NCBI GenBank assembly: GCA_964551975.1
Contig: CAZKFI010000100.1
Location: forward strand, 1 to 6,317
Source: REEB426 sp964551975
Lineage (GTDB): Bacteria > Actinomycetota > Actinomycetes > S36-B12
Direction: 5' to 3'
Length of the DNA: 6,317 nucleotides
Part shown: piece after piece, positions 1 to 6,219 of the stretch
Layout of the letters: every line of letters begins with the position of its first letter
Position numbering within the stretch: position 1 is the stretch's first letter
The notes under the pieces: generated by a model
What the model was told of the DNA's origin: nothing
Database searches by the model: none
The model's input: the letters and a program-made list of their open reading frames with translations, nothing else
Position numbers and translations under genes: made by a program

Positions 1-1
1 C

Positions 2-424
2 AGTCAGCTCGATGCATTCAGCGGAATACCGATTCTCAGCCTCCTGCTCGGTATGGCGGTCTACCTGTTCTATACCCGACGCCAGTTGCGGCGCATTAGG
101 ACTTCACGTTTTCCGCAGGTACAGGCGATCGAAACCCTAATCATGATGACGGCGATGTTCCTGGCGCTGTTTGCGGTGATCTATGTTTCCTTGTCGCAGC
201 ACAATCCACAGGCGTTTTCTGAGCGGTTGGATCCCTTCGCTGCCTACTACTTTTCGCTGACCGTGCTGGCGACAGTCGGCTTCGGGGATATCACTCCGGT
301 CACCGTCCTTGCCCGATCGGTGACGATGGTGCAGATGGCCATTGACCTGGCTCTGATCGGAATCCTGGTGCGGATCGTCAGTAGCGCTGCCAACCGCGCT
401 AAAGGGAAAAAGCAGGAGGGCTAG
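2..424 (+). CDS. Potassium channel family protein, two-TM/pore-loop type (5' end outside window)
   Basis: Membrane ion channel subunit, expected to assemble as a tetramer and conduct K+. The frame is open to the window edge at base 2. The first in-window ATG (53) falls inside a hydrophobic stretch (PILSLLLGMAVYLFY), so the true start is probably upstream and this entry is a 3' partial. Counting from that ATG, there is a basic loop (RRQLRRIR), a TM helix at about residues 28-47, a pore helix at about 61-73, the selectivity filter TVGFGD at 74-79 (bases 272-289), and an inner helix at about 85-110. The protein ends in a short basic tail (KGKKQEG), with no RCK or other regulatory domain after the pore. 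The filter has Phe where TVGYGD has Tyr, a common natural variant. The hydrophobic segment at the window edge implies at least one extra helix before the canonical pair. Family assignment is strong; gating and physiological role are unknown. prpE follows after 26 bases. Confidence 0.88.
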   Translation, partial: SQLDAFSGIPILSLLLGMAVYLFYTRRQLRRIRTSRFPQVQAIETLIMMTAMFLALFAVIYVSLSQHNPQAFSERLDPFAAYYFSLTVLATVGFGDITPVTVLARSVTMVQMAIDLALIGILVRIVSSAANRAKGKKQEG

Positions 425-442
425 GAGCAGGATCAGTCCTAG
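421..442 (+). promoter_or_regulatory. Short inverted repeat spanning the channel stop codon and the prpE ribosome site
   Basis: CTAGGA (421-426) is the exact reverse complement of TCCTAG (437-442), with a 10-base loop. The left arm contains the channel's TAG stop (422-424). The right arm covers the first two bases of the AGGAGG ribosome site of the next gene. If it folds in mRNA it would partly mask that site and could couple prpE translation to ribosomes finishing the channel gene. The stem is only six pairs, so chance is a real alternative. There is no U-run, so it is not an intrinsic terminator. Confidence 0.22.
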
Positions 443-446
443 GAGG
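441..446 (+). promoter_or_regulatory. Shine-Dalgarno site of prpE
   Basis: AGGAGG lies four bases before the ATG at 451. It is a full-strength anti-16S match with slightly short spacing, and it fixes the prpE start. Confidence 0.8.
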
Positions 447-450
447 GACC

Positions 451-2352
451 ATGCACACTCAGCAGCAGCTCTGGCAGCAGGCTCGTCAGGATCCTCGCGC
501 ATTCTGGGCCCAGGCAGCCGAGCTCATCGAGTGGTTCGATGTACCGACGACCATCCTCGATGACTCGCGGGCACCATTCTTTCGCTGGTTTCCGGACGGT
601 GCTCTCAATACCTGCTTTAACGCACTGGATCGACATGTTGCCGCGGGTCGCGGTGAGCAGATCGCGTTAATCCACGACAGTGCGCTGACAAACTCCTGCT
701 CGCATTTCACCTATTCCGAGCTACTAGACGAAGTCAGTCGAGCTGCCGGTGCCCTTCAGGAACTAGGTATCAGTAAGGGCGACCGAGTCGTCATCTACCT
801 CCCAATGGTTCCCGCTGCACTCGTCGCCATGTTGGCCTGCGCGCGTCTGGGCGCGGTGCATTCCGTTGTCTTTGGAGGTTTCGCTGCCGCAGAACTTGCG
901 GCACGGATCGATGATGCCAAGCCAAAGGCGATCATCACGGCATCGTGCGGGCTGGAGCCCGGGCGCGTCGTGGAGTACTGGCCGCTGGTCAGCCACGCTC
1001 GGCAGCTGGCTGAGCATCAGGTGCAGCACGTCCTGCTTCTTCAGCGACCTGAGCATCCAGTGGACACTGGTTCGCAGCCGGTGGTCGACTGGACGACCGC
1101 GGTACAGGCGGCGAGACCTGTGCCCGCAGTACCGGTCACTGCCACTGACCCTCTCTACATCCTCTACACGTCGGGGACCACGGGTCGACCGAAGGGCATC
1201 GTGAGAGACAACGGCGGTCACGCGGTGGCCATGGCCTGGTCCTTCGCGAACATCTACGGCATGAGCGCAGAGGACACCTGGTGGTCGGCGTCTGACGTCG
1301 GTTGGGTAGTAGGTCACTCCTACATCGTGTACGCACCACTGATCAGCGGAGCAAGCACGGTCATGTACGAAGGGAAACCAATCGGCACGCCGGATGCTGG
1401 TGCCTTCTGGCGGGTCATCCAGGACCACGGGGTAGCGGGGCTATTCACGGCTCCCACTGCCATTCGAGCGATCAAGAAGGAGGACCCGCAGGGCCGCTTT
1501 CTCGCCGATTACGACCTCAGCACCCTGCGCACGCTCTTTCTCGCTGGTGAGCGTCTGGACCCTGCCACCTACGAATGGGCACGTGAGCAGCTAGGTATCC
1601 CGGTTGTCGACAACTGGTGGCAGACCGAGACCGGTTGGCCGATTTGCGCCACCATGCAGGGTGTACCGAGTGCACCCATCCGCGTCGGATCCCCGGGTCA
1701 CCCGGTGCCCGGGTTCCATGTGCAGATTCTTGGTGAACCGGCAGGTGATTCAGGCGATCTGCCAGGACCGGTGCTGACTGCCGATGTGGAGGGGGCCATC
1801 GCCATCGAACTGCCGATGCCTCCGGGTACCTTGCCCACGCTCTGGGGTGACGATGACCGCTACCTGGACTCGTACCTCAAAACCCACAGGGGGTACTACA
1901 CCTCAGGTGACGGTGGCTTCATCGACAGCGATGGTTATGTCTACGTGATGGGCCGAACTGATGACACCATCAACGTAGCGGGGCATCGCCTGACAACCGG
2001 CTCAATGGAAGCCGTTGTCGCATCGCACCCGATGGTCGCCGAGTGTGCGGTGATTGGCGTGTCAGATCCGATCAAGGGTCAAATTCCGCGTGCCTTTGTA
2101 GTGCTGAAGTCCGGTGTCGAAGTCGAACCCGATCAGCTCCAGGACGAGGTTGTCGCCCTAGTACGTGAGGAGATCGGGCCGGTCGCTGCCATGAAGAGTG
2201 TCATGATCGTGCCGGCCCTACCCAAGACCCGATCCGGAAAGATCCTGCGCCGCTCCATGCGTGCCATTGCTGAAGGCAGGGATGAACCGGTACCGAGCAC
2301 CATCGAAGATGCTGGGGTGCTAGACCGCCTGCGCCCGCTGCTCACGAAGTGA
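451..2352 (+). CDS. prpE: Propionyl-CoA synthetase-type acyl-CoA ligase (propionate/acetate--CoA ligase)
   Basis: AMP-forming short-chain acyl-CoA synthetase, cytoplasmic. It makes an acyl-AMP from a short carboxylate and ATP, then transfers the acyl group to CoA. The protein has 633 residues, the usual PrpE/ACSS3 length. Adenylate-forming motifs appear in order: phosphate loop YTSGTTGRPKG (239-249), WWQTETG (389-395), YTSGDGG (483-489), hinge region GRTDDTINVAGHR (501-513) and PKTRSGKILRR (591-601). Lys597 in the last motif is the catalytic lysine of the adenylation half-reaction, which is acyl-regulated in Salmonella PrpE and Acs. Features of the PrpE/ACSS3 branch rather than Acs proper include EPGRVVEY (169-176), IVRDNGGH (250-257), SDVGWVVGHSYIVYAPL (281-297), EGKPIGTPDAGAFW (307-320) and GTLPTLW (459-465). 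Propionate is therefore the likeliest substrate, but acetate or other short acids cannot be excluded. The ATG at 451 is fixed by AGGAGG just upstream. No usual prp partner genes (prpB, prpC, prpD) lie in the window. A small VOC protein follows after 7 bases. Confidence 0.93.
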   Translation: MHTQQQLWQQARQDPRAFWAQAAELIEWFDVPTTILDDSRAPFFRWFPDGALNTCFNALDRHVAAGRGEQIALIHDSALTNSCSHFTYSELLDEVSRAAGALQELGISKGDRVVIYLPMVPAALVAMLACARLGAVHSVVFGGFAAAELAARIDDAKPKAIITASCGLEPGRVVEYWPLVSHARQLAEHQVQHVLLLQRPEHPVDTGSQPVVDWTTAVQAARPVPAVPVTATDPLYILYTSGTTGRPKGIVRDNGGHAVAMAWSFANIYGMSAEDTWWSASDVGWVVGHSYIVYAPLISGASTVMYEGKPIGTPDAGAFWRVIQDHGVAGLFTAPTAIRAIKKEDPQGRFLADYDLSTLRTLFLAGERLDPATYEWAREQLGIPVVDNWWQTETGWPICATMQGVPSAPIRVGSPGHPVPGFHVQILGEPAGDSGDLPGPVLTADVEGAIAIELPMPPGTLPTLWGDDDRYLDSYLKTHRGYYTSGDGGFIDSDGYVYVMGRTDDTINVAGHRLTTGSMEAVVASHPMVAECAVIGVSDPIKGQIPRAFVVLKSGVEVEPDQLQDEVVALVREEIGPVAAMKSVMIVPALPKTRSGKILRRSMRAIAEGRDEPVPSTIEDAGVLDRLRPLLTK

Positions 2353-2359
2353 GACGGCG

Positions 2360-2731
2360 ATGCATCTGGAGATAGCCCTTGATGTAAATCAACCGGAGAA
2401 AATGATTGCCTTCTGGTCGAAACTTCTGGGGTACGTCATGGCTGATGAGGCGCGATTTGATGCACCCAATCGCACCTACTGGTCCCTGATCGATCCATCA
2501 GGGCATGGTCCACGACTGGTCATTCAGCGAGTCCCCGAGCCCGCCGCAGGTAAGTCGCGGCTGCATCTTGACCTGCACGTACCCGATATCGAAGCAGAGG
2601 CATTGCGCGCTGCGGCGCTGGGAGCCACCCGCATCGACACCGAGCCCATGAGTGAGGTGGGCGCTGCATGGATTCGGATGCAAGACCCAGAAGGGAATGT
2701 CTTCTGCTTGGTGCGTGGCTCCCCGGCCTAA
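2360..2731 (+). CDS. VOC (glyoxalase/bleomycin-resistance fold) family protein
   Basis: Small cytoplasmic protein of 123 residues with two beta-alpha-beta-beta-beta modules of the vicinal-oxygen-chelate fold. The first module starts HLEIALDVNQPEKMIAFWSKLLGY (2-25). The second starts LHLDLHVPDIEAEALRAAALG (68-88) and ends DPEGNVFCLV (109-118), the typical closing strand of the glyoxalase-like subfamily (Glyoxalase_6 type). Potential metal ligands are His2, the His69/His73 region and Glu111, but the pattern is not clean enough to claim an active metal site. The substrate is unknown, and this subfamily is mostly uncharacterised. The ATG is 7 bases after the prpE stop with only a weak GTGAG-like ribosome site, so translation is probably coupled to prpE. 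The next Met (15) would delete the first beta strand, so the ATG at 2360 is preferred. The 3' end overlaps the convergent protease gene by four bases. Methylmalonyl-CoA epimerase, a VOC enzyme of propionate metabolism, was considered but its signature is missing. Confidence 0.82.
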   Translation: MHLEIALDVNQPEKMIAFWSKLLGYVMADEARFDAPNRTYWSLIDPSGHGPRLVIQRVPEPAAGKSRLHLDLHVPDIEAEALRAAALGATRIDTEPMSEVGAAWIRMQDPEGNVFCLVRGSPA

Positions 2732-3852
2732 GACACTGTTGCCGTGAATTCGTCTGCGGTCTTTCCGACGGTGACCTTGTAGGAGTAGGTGCCGGGGACG
2801 TCAGTGCGATTGAAGACGATGCGGTAGGGGGTCTTCTTGCTGCAGTCCCGTGACTTCTTTCCCGTCGTCTTGGCAACCTGCCGCCAGGTGCCGTTGACCT
2901 GCTGGGAGAGCGTGGCTTTCTTGGACGACCAGCAGTATTGGTAGGTCCAGGTCCGATTCTTAAAGCACGCCTGGTCGACGTCTGCGCCTTCGATGCAGGC
3001 GGTGGGGAACTGGTCGGCGCTGGCCCCGGCGGCCGCGAGCGCTTGATCAATGAAGGCTGTCTGGGTCGACGCTACCGGGCCCTCTTCACCGGTGTTCTCA
3101 GCATTCTCAGCGGTGTCACAGGGGAGCCCAAGTCCGCCGGAGAGTGGCCCAAGGTAGAGCACTTCGCCGTTGACCTGAGCGAGCCAGGGGCCGCCGCTGT
3201 CGCCGGCGCAGGTGCCTTTGACGCCATCACCTTGGATCTCGAATACCTCGTTCCCACTTCGTGAGGGACGCAAGGGCTCATCCACGGAGAGTGCGACATC
3301 GCTGATTGCGTCGCGATCCCGTGGTGCGGTGTTGCCGTAACCGATGTAGGTCACCGAAGTGCGGGCATTGGCCAAGGCCTGAACCTCCCCCGCAGTGGCC
3401 ATGCGGGTGATAATCGGATTTCCCAGGGGCGCATCGAGGATGAGAAAGGCAATGTCATCCTTCGTTGCGCTCCAATTCGGGTTGTAGAGAATGTTGATCA
3501 CCTTGACCGGTGAGGCACCACCCTGCCTGTTTGCACCCGGCGGAAACAGCGTGATGTCTGCGGGCGAGATACCCGGCGCGCCCTTGCCCTCCCCATTGAT
3601 GCAGTGTGCCGCGGTGATGACAATGCGCTGCTTCCACAGGGCGCCGGTGCAGTAGGCAGATTTTGTTTCGATTGCCACTGAGGCAGCAGCAAGTGGGTGC
3701 CCGGGTGACCCACCGATCACGCGAGGTGCCAGGTCGGCTTGTGCTGGACTCACGGCGGCCAGTCCGAGGAGAGGTATCACCAGGCTGGCGGCAGCAACCC
3801 GACTGAGCACCGCATGGCGCCGTACGAACCCGTGTAATGGTTGAAATGACAT
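2728..3852 (-). CDS. Secreted trypsin-fold (S1 family) serine protease with C-terminal extension
   Basis: Exported serine endopeptidase of 374 residues, counted from the ATG at 3852. The signal peptide has a basic Arg-Arg-His start, a hydrophobic core (AAASLVIPLLGLAA) and probable cleavage after SPAQA (Ala39). A five-residue propeptide (DLAPR) then leads to VIGG (45-48), the classic zymogen-activation point. The triad is complete: His83 in TAAHC, Asp133 in DDIAFL and Ser219 in GDSGGP. Cys68/Cys84 and Cys215/Cys245 match the conserved His-loop and active-site disulfides. The position equivalent to chymotrypsin 189 is Gly213, not the Asp of true trypsins, so cleavage after Arg/Lys is not expected. 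From about residue 275 an extension of about 100 residues with four Cys (286, 296, 307, 337), many Lys and a beta-rich ending (GTYSYKVTV) matches no family I recognise. A GTG in frame at 3873 would add seven residues, but GAGAGG sits six bases before the ATG at 3852, so that start is preferred. The gene lies 39 bases after the CoA-transferase stop; natural substrate unknown. Confidence 0.9.
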   Translation of the reverse strand: MSFQPLHGFVRRHAVLSRVAAASLVIPLLGLAAVSPAQADLAPRVIGGSPGHPLAAASVAIETKSAYCTGALWKQRIVITAAHCINGEGKGAPGISPADITLFPPGANRQGGASPVKVINILYNPNWSATKDDIAFLILDAPLGNPIITRMATAGEVQALANARTSVTYIGYGNTAPRDRDAISDVALSVDEPLRPSRSGNEVFEIQGDGVKGTCAGDSGGPWLAQVNGEVLYLGPLSGGLGLPCDTAENAENTGEEGPVASTQTAFIDQALAAAGASADQFPTACIEGADVDQACFKNRTWTYQYCWSSKKATLSQQVNGTWRQVAKTTGKKSRDCSKKTPYRIVFNRTDVPGTYSYKVTVGKTADEFTATVS

Positions 3853-3858
3853 CGTGAT

Positions 3859-3864
3859 CCTCTC
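3859..3864 (-). promoter_or_regulatory. Shine-Dalgarno site of the serine protease
   Basis: On the minus strand GAGAGG lies six bases before the ATG at 3852-3850. This supports that start over the in-frame GTG at 3873. The site overlaps the 3' arm of an inverted repeat. Confidence 0.65.
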
Positions 3865-3876
3865 GTGTCCCACGAG
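3862..3876 (-). promoter_or_regulatory. Perfect 6-bp inverted repeat overlapping the protease ribosome site
   Basis: On the minus strand CTCGTG-GGA-CACGAG forms a perfect six-pair stem with a three-base loop in the 39-base gap between the CoA-transferase and protease genes. Its 3' arm supplies the first GAG of the GAGAGG ribosome site, and the alternative GTG start (3873-3871) lies inside the 5' arm. As RNA it could hinder protease initiation or protect the 3' end of the upstream message; as DNA it could be a small operator. No U-run follows, so it is not a standard terminator. A weak -10-like TACACT (3880-3875, minus strand) overlaps it, but I see no convincing -35. The short stem could be chance. 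Confidence 0.35.
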
Positions 3877-3891
3877 TGTAAGCCCAGGAGT

Positions 3892-5037
3892 TCAGGACTC
3901 AGGCCCGAACTCGCTGCGTAGGCGCAGGCCGTCGGCGTCCAGGGTGGGTGGGTTCCTCACGTAGTGGGCTGGTGTGTGGGAGAACTGGGCTGGGTGGGCG
4001 ACCGTCACATGACCCGAGTGCGAGGTGTCAAGGATGGGCACCATGGGGGAGAGGCCAAGCCGAGTGGCTACCTCGAATGCCTGTTTGATGTCATTGACCG
4101 GACCCACAGGAATCCCGGCTTCGGTGAGAACTGCTTGCCAGTGGTCTGCGGATTCTGTAGCCAATGTGGAATTCAAGCTGCGATTCAATACCTCACGATT
4201 GGCGACCCGCGAGGCATTCGTAGCGAACCGCGGGTCCTTCGCCAACTCAGGTTGACCAAGGGCGCTGACCAGGGCCGTGAACTGGTGATCATTGCCTACC
4301 GCGATGATTAGTGGACGATCGGCAGCCAGGTAGACGTCGTAAGGCACGATGGATGGGTGGGCATTGCCCATGTGTCCTGCGATCACGCCAGCCTGGACGT
4401 AGGCCGAGGCCTGATTCACCAGAGCTGACAGCAACGTGCCTAACAGGCTGACTTCAATCAGCTGGCCTTGGCCGGTCTGCTCGCGGTGATGCAGCGCTGC
4501 AAGGATCGCCACGGTCGCATGCAGTCCGGTCAGCACGTCAACTACAGCAACACCTGCCTTCGTTGGCTCGTGAGTCCCAGTGATGCTCATCAAGCCGCCC
4601 ATCGCCTGAGCCAGCAGGTCGTAGCCGGGGAGATCACGGCCCTGCTTGGAGCCGAACCCGGTGATAGAACACCAGATGAGTTGTGGATTGCCTGCACGAA
4701 GTGTTTCGTAGGTGAGGCCAAAGCGATCCATGGTCCCTGGCTTGAAGTTCTCCACGAGAATGTCTGCACGCTGTGCAAGGTTCACCGCGATGCGCAGATC
4801 GGCCTCGTTGGTGAGATCAAGGGCGACCGATTCTTTATTTCGATTCACAGCATGGAAATAGGTGCTTTGCCCGTCTGGTGCCCAAGGTGGTCCCCAGAAT
4901 CGTGTGTCGTCACCCGAACCAGGGCGCTCGACCTTGATGACGCGGGCACCTAAGTCGGCAAGGAGCATCGTGGCGTACGGCCCGGCCAGAACGCGTGAGA
5001 AATCGGCGACCAGCACACCGGCTAGTGCGGCTGACAT
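3892..5037 (-). CDS. Class III CoA-transferase (CaiB/BaiF family), probable succinyl-CoA:glutarate CoA-transferase
   Basis: Cytoplasmic family III CoA-transferase, which moves CoA between carboxylates through an aspartyl-CoA intermediate. The protein has 381 residues, near the usual length. Family features are the N-terminal LAGVLVADFSRVLAGPYATMLLADLGA (5-31), VIKVERPGSGDDTRFWGPP (33-51), NRNKESVALDL (65-75), LVENFKPG (94-101) and ITGFG (125-129). The expected nucleophile is Asp167 (in AVVDVLTGLH), at the place of Asp169 in formyl-CoA transferase. The GDDTRFWGPP, STYFHAVNRNK, HPSIVPYDVY and VGNDHQF segments look most like human SUGCT and bacterial GcdG. With a glutaryl-CoA dehydrogenase gene ending 9 bases upstream, glutarate is the most likely acceptor and succinyl-CoA the most likely donor. 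The specific substrate remains an inference, since family III enzymes also act on carnitine, oxalate, bile acids and other acids. The ATG at 5037 has no clear ribosome site, so translation is probably coupled to the upstream gene. Confidence 0.9.
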   Translation of the reverse strand: MSAALAGVLVADFSRVLAGPYATMLLADLGARVIKVERPGSGDDTRFWGPPWAPDGQSTYFHAVNRNKESVALDLTNEADLRIAVNLAQRADILVENFKPGTMDRFGLTYETLRAGNPQLIWCSITGFGSKQGRDLPGYDLLAQAMGGLMSITGTHEPTKAGVAVVDVLTGLHATVAILAALHHREQTGQGQLIEVSLLGTLLSALVNQASAYVQAGVIAGHMGNAHPSIVPYDVYLAADRPLIIAVGNDHQFTALVSALGQPELAKDPRFATNASRVANREVLNRSLNSTLATESADHWQAVLTEAGIPVGPVNDIKQAFEVATRLGLSPMVPILDTSHSGHVTVAHPAQFSHTPAHYVRNPPTLDADGLRLRSEFGPES

Positions 5038-5046
5038 CGCGACGAC

Positions 5047-6207
5047 TCAGCGGAAGGCGGCGAGGCCGGTGAGTGCCTGCCCGACGACGAGCATGTGCAT
5101 TTCGTTCGTGCCCTCATAGGTGAATACCGATTCGAGATTATTCATGTGTCGGATGACGGGGTACTCCAGGGTGATGCCGTTACCACCCAGGATGCTCCGG
5201 CAGGTGCGGGCGATTGCGAGGGCCTGCCGGGCGTTGTTGAGTTTTCCGAGGCTGACCTGCTCAGGGCGTAGGCGATGCTCATCCTTCAGTCGACCCAGGT
5301 GCAGGGCGAGCAGCATGCCCTTGCCGAGTTCGAGTGTCATATCTGCCAACTTCTCTTGGGTGAGTTGGTAGCCGGCAATGGGACGGTCGAACTGTTCGCG
5401 GTCGACTGAGTAGGACAGGGCCGTCTCTAGGCAGTCACGCGCTGCACCCATTGTTCCGAAAATGATGCCGAATCGCGCTTCGTTGAGACAGGAGAGTGGC
5501 CCCTTCAGTCCGGCCACACCTGGGAGCATGGCCTCTGCCGGGAGACGAAGGTTGTCGAAAACAAGTTCGCTGGTGACTGAGGCGCGAAGTGAGAGTTTGC
5601 GATGGATGTCGTTGGCCTGGAATCCCGGCGTATCGGTCGGGACGATGAAGCCCCGGATTCCATCGTCTGTTTGAGCCCAGACCACAGCAACATCGGCAAC
5701 TGAACCGTTGGTGATCCACATCTTCGATCCATTGAGGATCCAATCGGTGCCGTCCTGCTTTGCGGCGGTGCGCATCCCTGAGGGGTTGGAACCGAAGTCA
5801 GCCTCTGTTAGCCCGAAGCAACCGATGACCTCGCCCGCTGCCATGCCGGGAAGCCACGACTGGCGGTGCTCCTCGGATCCGAAAGCGTGAATGGCATACA
5901 TGGCCAGGGACCCTTGGACGCTGACGAGTGAACGGATGCCTGAGTCACCTGCCTCAAGTTCCATGGCGGCAAGGCCGTAGGCCACTGCAGAGGTTCCTGC
6001 ACAGCCGTAGCCCTCAAGATGCATGCCGAGCAGTCCAAGTGATCCGAAACCCTTGGCAAGTTCGCGTGCGGGGATCTGCCCCTCTTCGAACCATTCCGCG
6101 ACATACGGCTTGATTTCAACGTCGACAAACTGACGCACCACGTCACGCATGGCACGTTCTTCTTCAGAGAGCAGTGAATCGAAGTCGAATAACTCCAAGG
6201 GTTGCAT
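5047..6207 (-). CDS. gcdH: Glutaryl-CoA dehydrogenase (acyl-CoA dehydrogenase family)
   Basis: FAD-dependent acyl-CoA dehydrogenase, cytoplasmic, expected to be a homotetramer passing electrons to electron-transfer flavoprotein. It oxidises and decarboxylates glutaryl-CoA to crotonyl-CoA and CO2. There are 386 residues, counted from the ATG at 6207. The N-terminal helical domain contains GIRSLVSVQGSLAMYAI. Its Arg92-Ser93 match Arg94-Ser95 of human GCDH, where the Arg contacts the substrate's distal carboxylate. The FAD/substrate motifs are CFGLTE (130-135) and WITNG (164-168). The GCDH-like segments SLRAS (206-210), CLNEARFGI and LGRLKD follow, then GGNGI (341-345). The end is TYEGTNEMH with Glu365 as the expected catalytic base (Glu370 in human GCDH) and the preceding Tyr364 retained. 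Similarity runs along the whole protein, so GCDH is favoured over generic short-chain dehydrogenases. GTG (6210) and ATG (6207) are adjacent in frame. GGAGG at 6216-6212 is one base from the GTG and four from the ATG, favouring the ATG. The CoA-transferase that would supply its substrate follows after 9 bases. Confidence 0.92.
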   Translation of the reverse strand: MQPLELFDFDSLLSEEERAMRDVVRQFVDVEIKPYVAEWFEEGQIPARELAKGFGSLGLLGMHLEGYGCAGTSAVAYGLAAMELEAGDSGIRSLVSVQGSLAMYAIHAFGSEEHRQSWLPGMAAGEVIGCFGLTEADFGSNPSGMRTAAKQDGTDWILNGSKMWITNGSVADVAVVWAQTDDGIRGFIVPTDTPGFQANDIHRKLSLRASVTSELVFDNLRLPAEAMLPGVAGLKGPLSCLNEARFGIIFGTMGAARDCLETALSYSVDREQFDRPIAGYQLTQEKLADMTLELGKGMLLALHLGRLKDEHRLRPEQVSLGKLNNARQALAIARTCRSILGGNGITLEYPVIRHMNNLESVFTYEGTNEMHMLVVGQALTGLAAFR

Positions 6208-6211
6208 CACG

Positions 6212-6216
6212 CCTCC
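6212..6216 (-). promoter_or_regulatory. Shine-Dalgarno site of gcdH
   Basis: GGAGG on the minus strand lies four bases before the ATG at 6207, the same spacing as in prpE, and only one base before the alternative GTG at 6210. It sits in the 12-base gap after the preceding gene's stop codon. Confidence 0.65.
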
Positions 6217-6219
6217 ACG

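Noticed and set aside
763..1428. A 221-codon open frame on the minus strand inside prpE
   Set aside because: It lies wholly antisense to a gene with all adenylate-forming motifs. Its translation is low-complexity Arg/His/Asp-rich with no domain, as expected of a shadow frame in GC-rich DNA.
1692..1713. Two CCCGGG blocks forming a symmetrical GC-rich patch within prpE
   Set aside because: It encodes a conserved Gly-Ser-Pro-Gly-His-Pro-Val-Pro-Gly stretch of the enzyme, so codon bias explains the symmetry.
451..2352. Acetyl-CoA synthetase (acs) as the name for the acyl-CoA ligase
   Set aside because: Several segments (EPGRVVEY, GTPDAGAFW, GTLPTLW) are typical of the PrpE/ACSS3 branch. Acetate use is still possible, but the name acs is less well supported.
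2360..2731. VOC protein as methylmalonyl-CoA epimerase, which would fit next to a propionyl-CoA synthetase
   Set aside because: The epimerase signature (DHIGIAV-type start and its spaced His/Glu ligands) is absent. The ending DPEGNVFCLV fits the uncharacterised glyoxalase-like subfamily instead.
2520..3050. A 176-codon minus-strand frame crossing the VOC/protease junction
   Set aside because: Pro/Arg/Ser-rich translation in another frame of the protease gene and antisense to the VOC gene. Both of the real proteins there are recognisable.
3871..3873. GTG at 3873 as the protease start
   Set aside because: It lies inside a hairpin arm with no good ribosome site upstream. The ATG at 3852 has GAGAGG at six bases and gives a normal signal peptide.
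4468..4953. A 161-codon open frame on the plus strand inside the CoA-transferase gene
   Set aside because: Antisense to a well-conserved CoA-transferase. No recognisable domain and no reason to expect expression.
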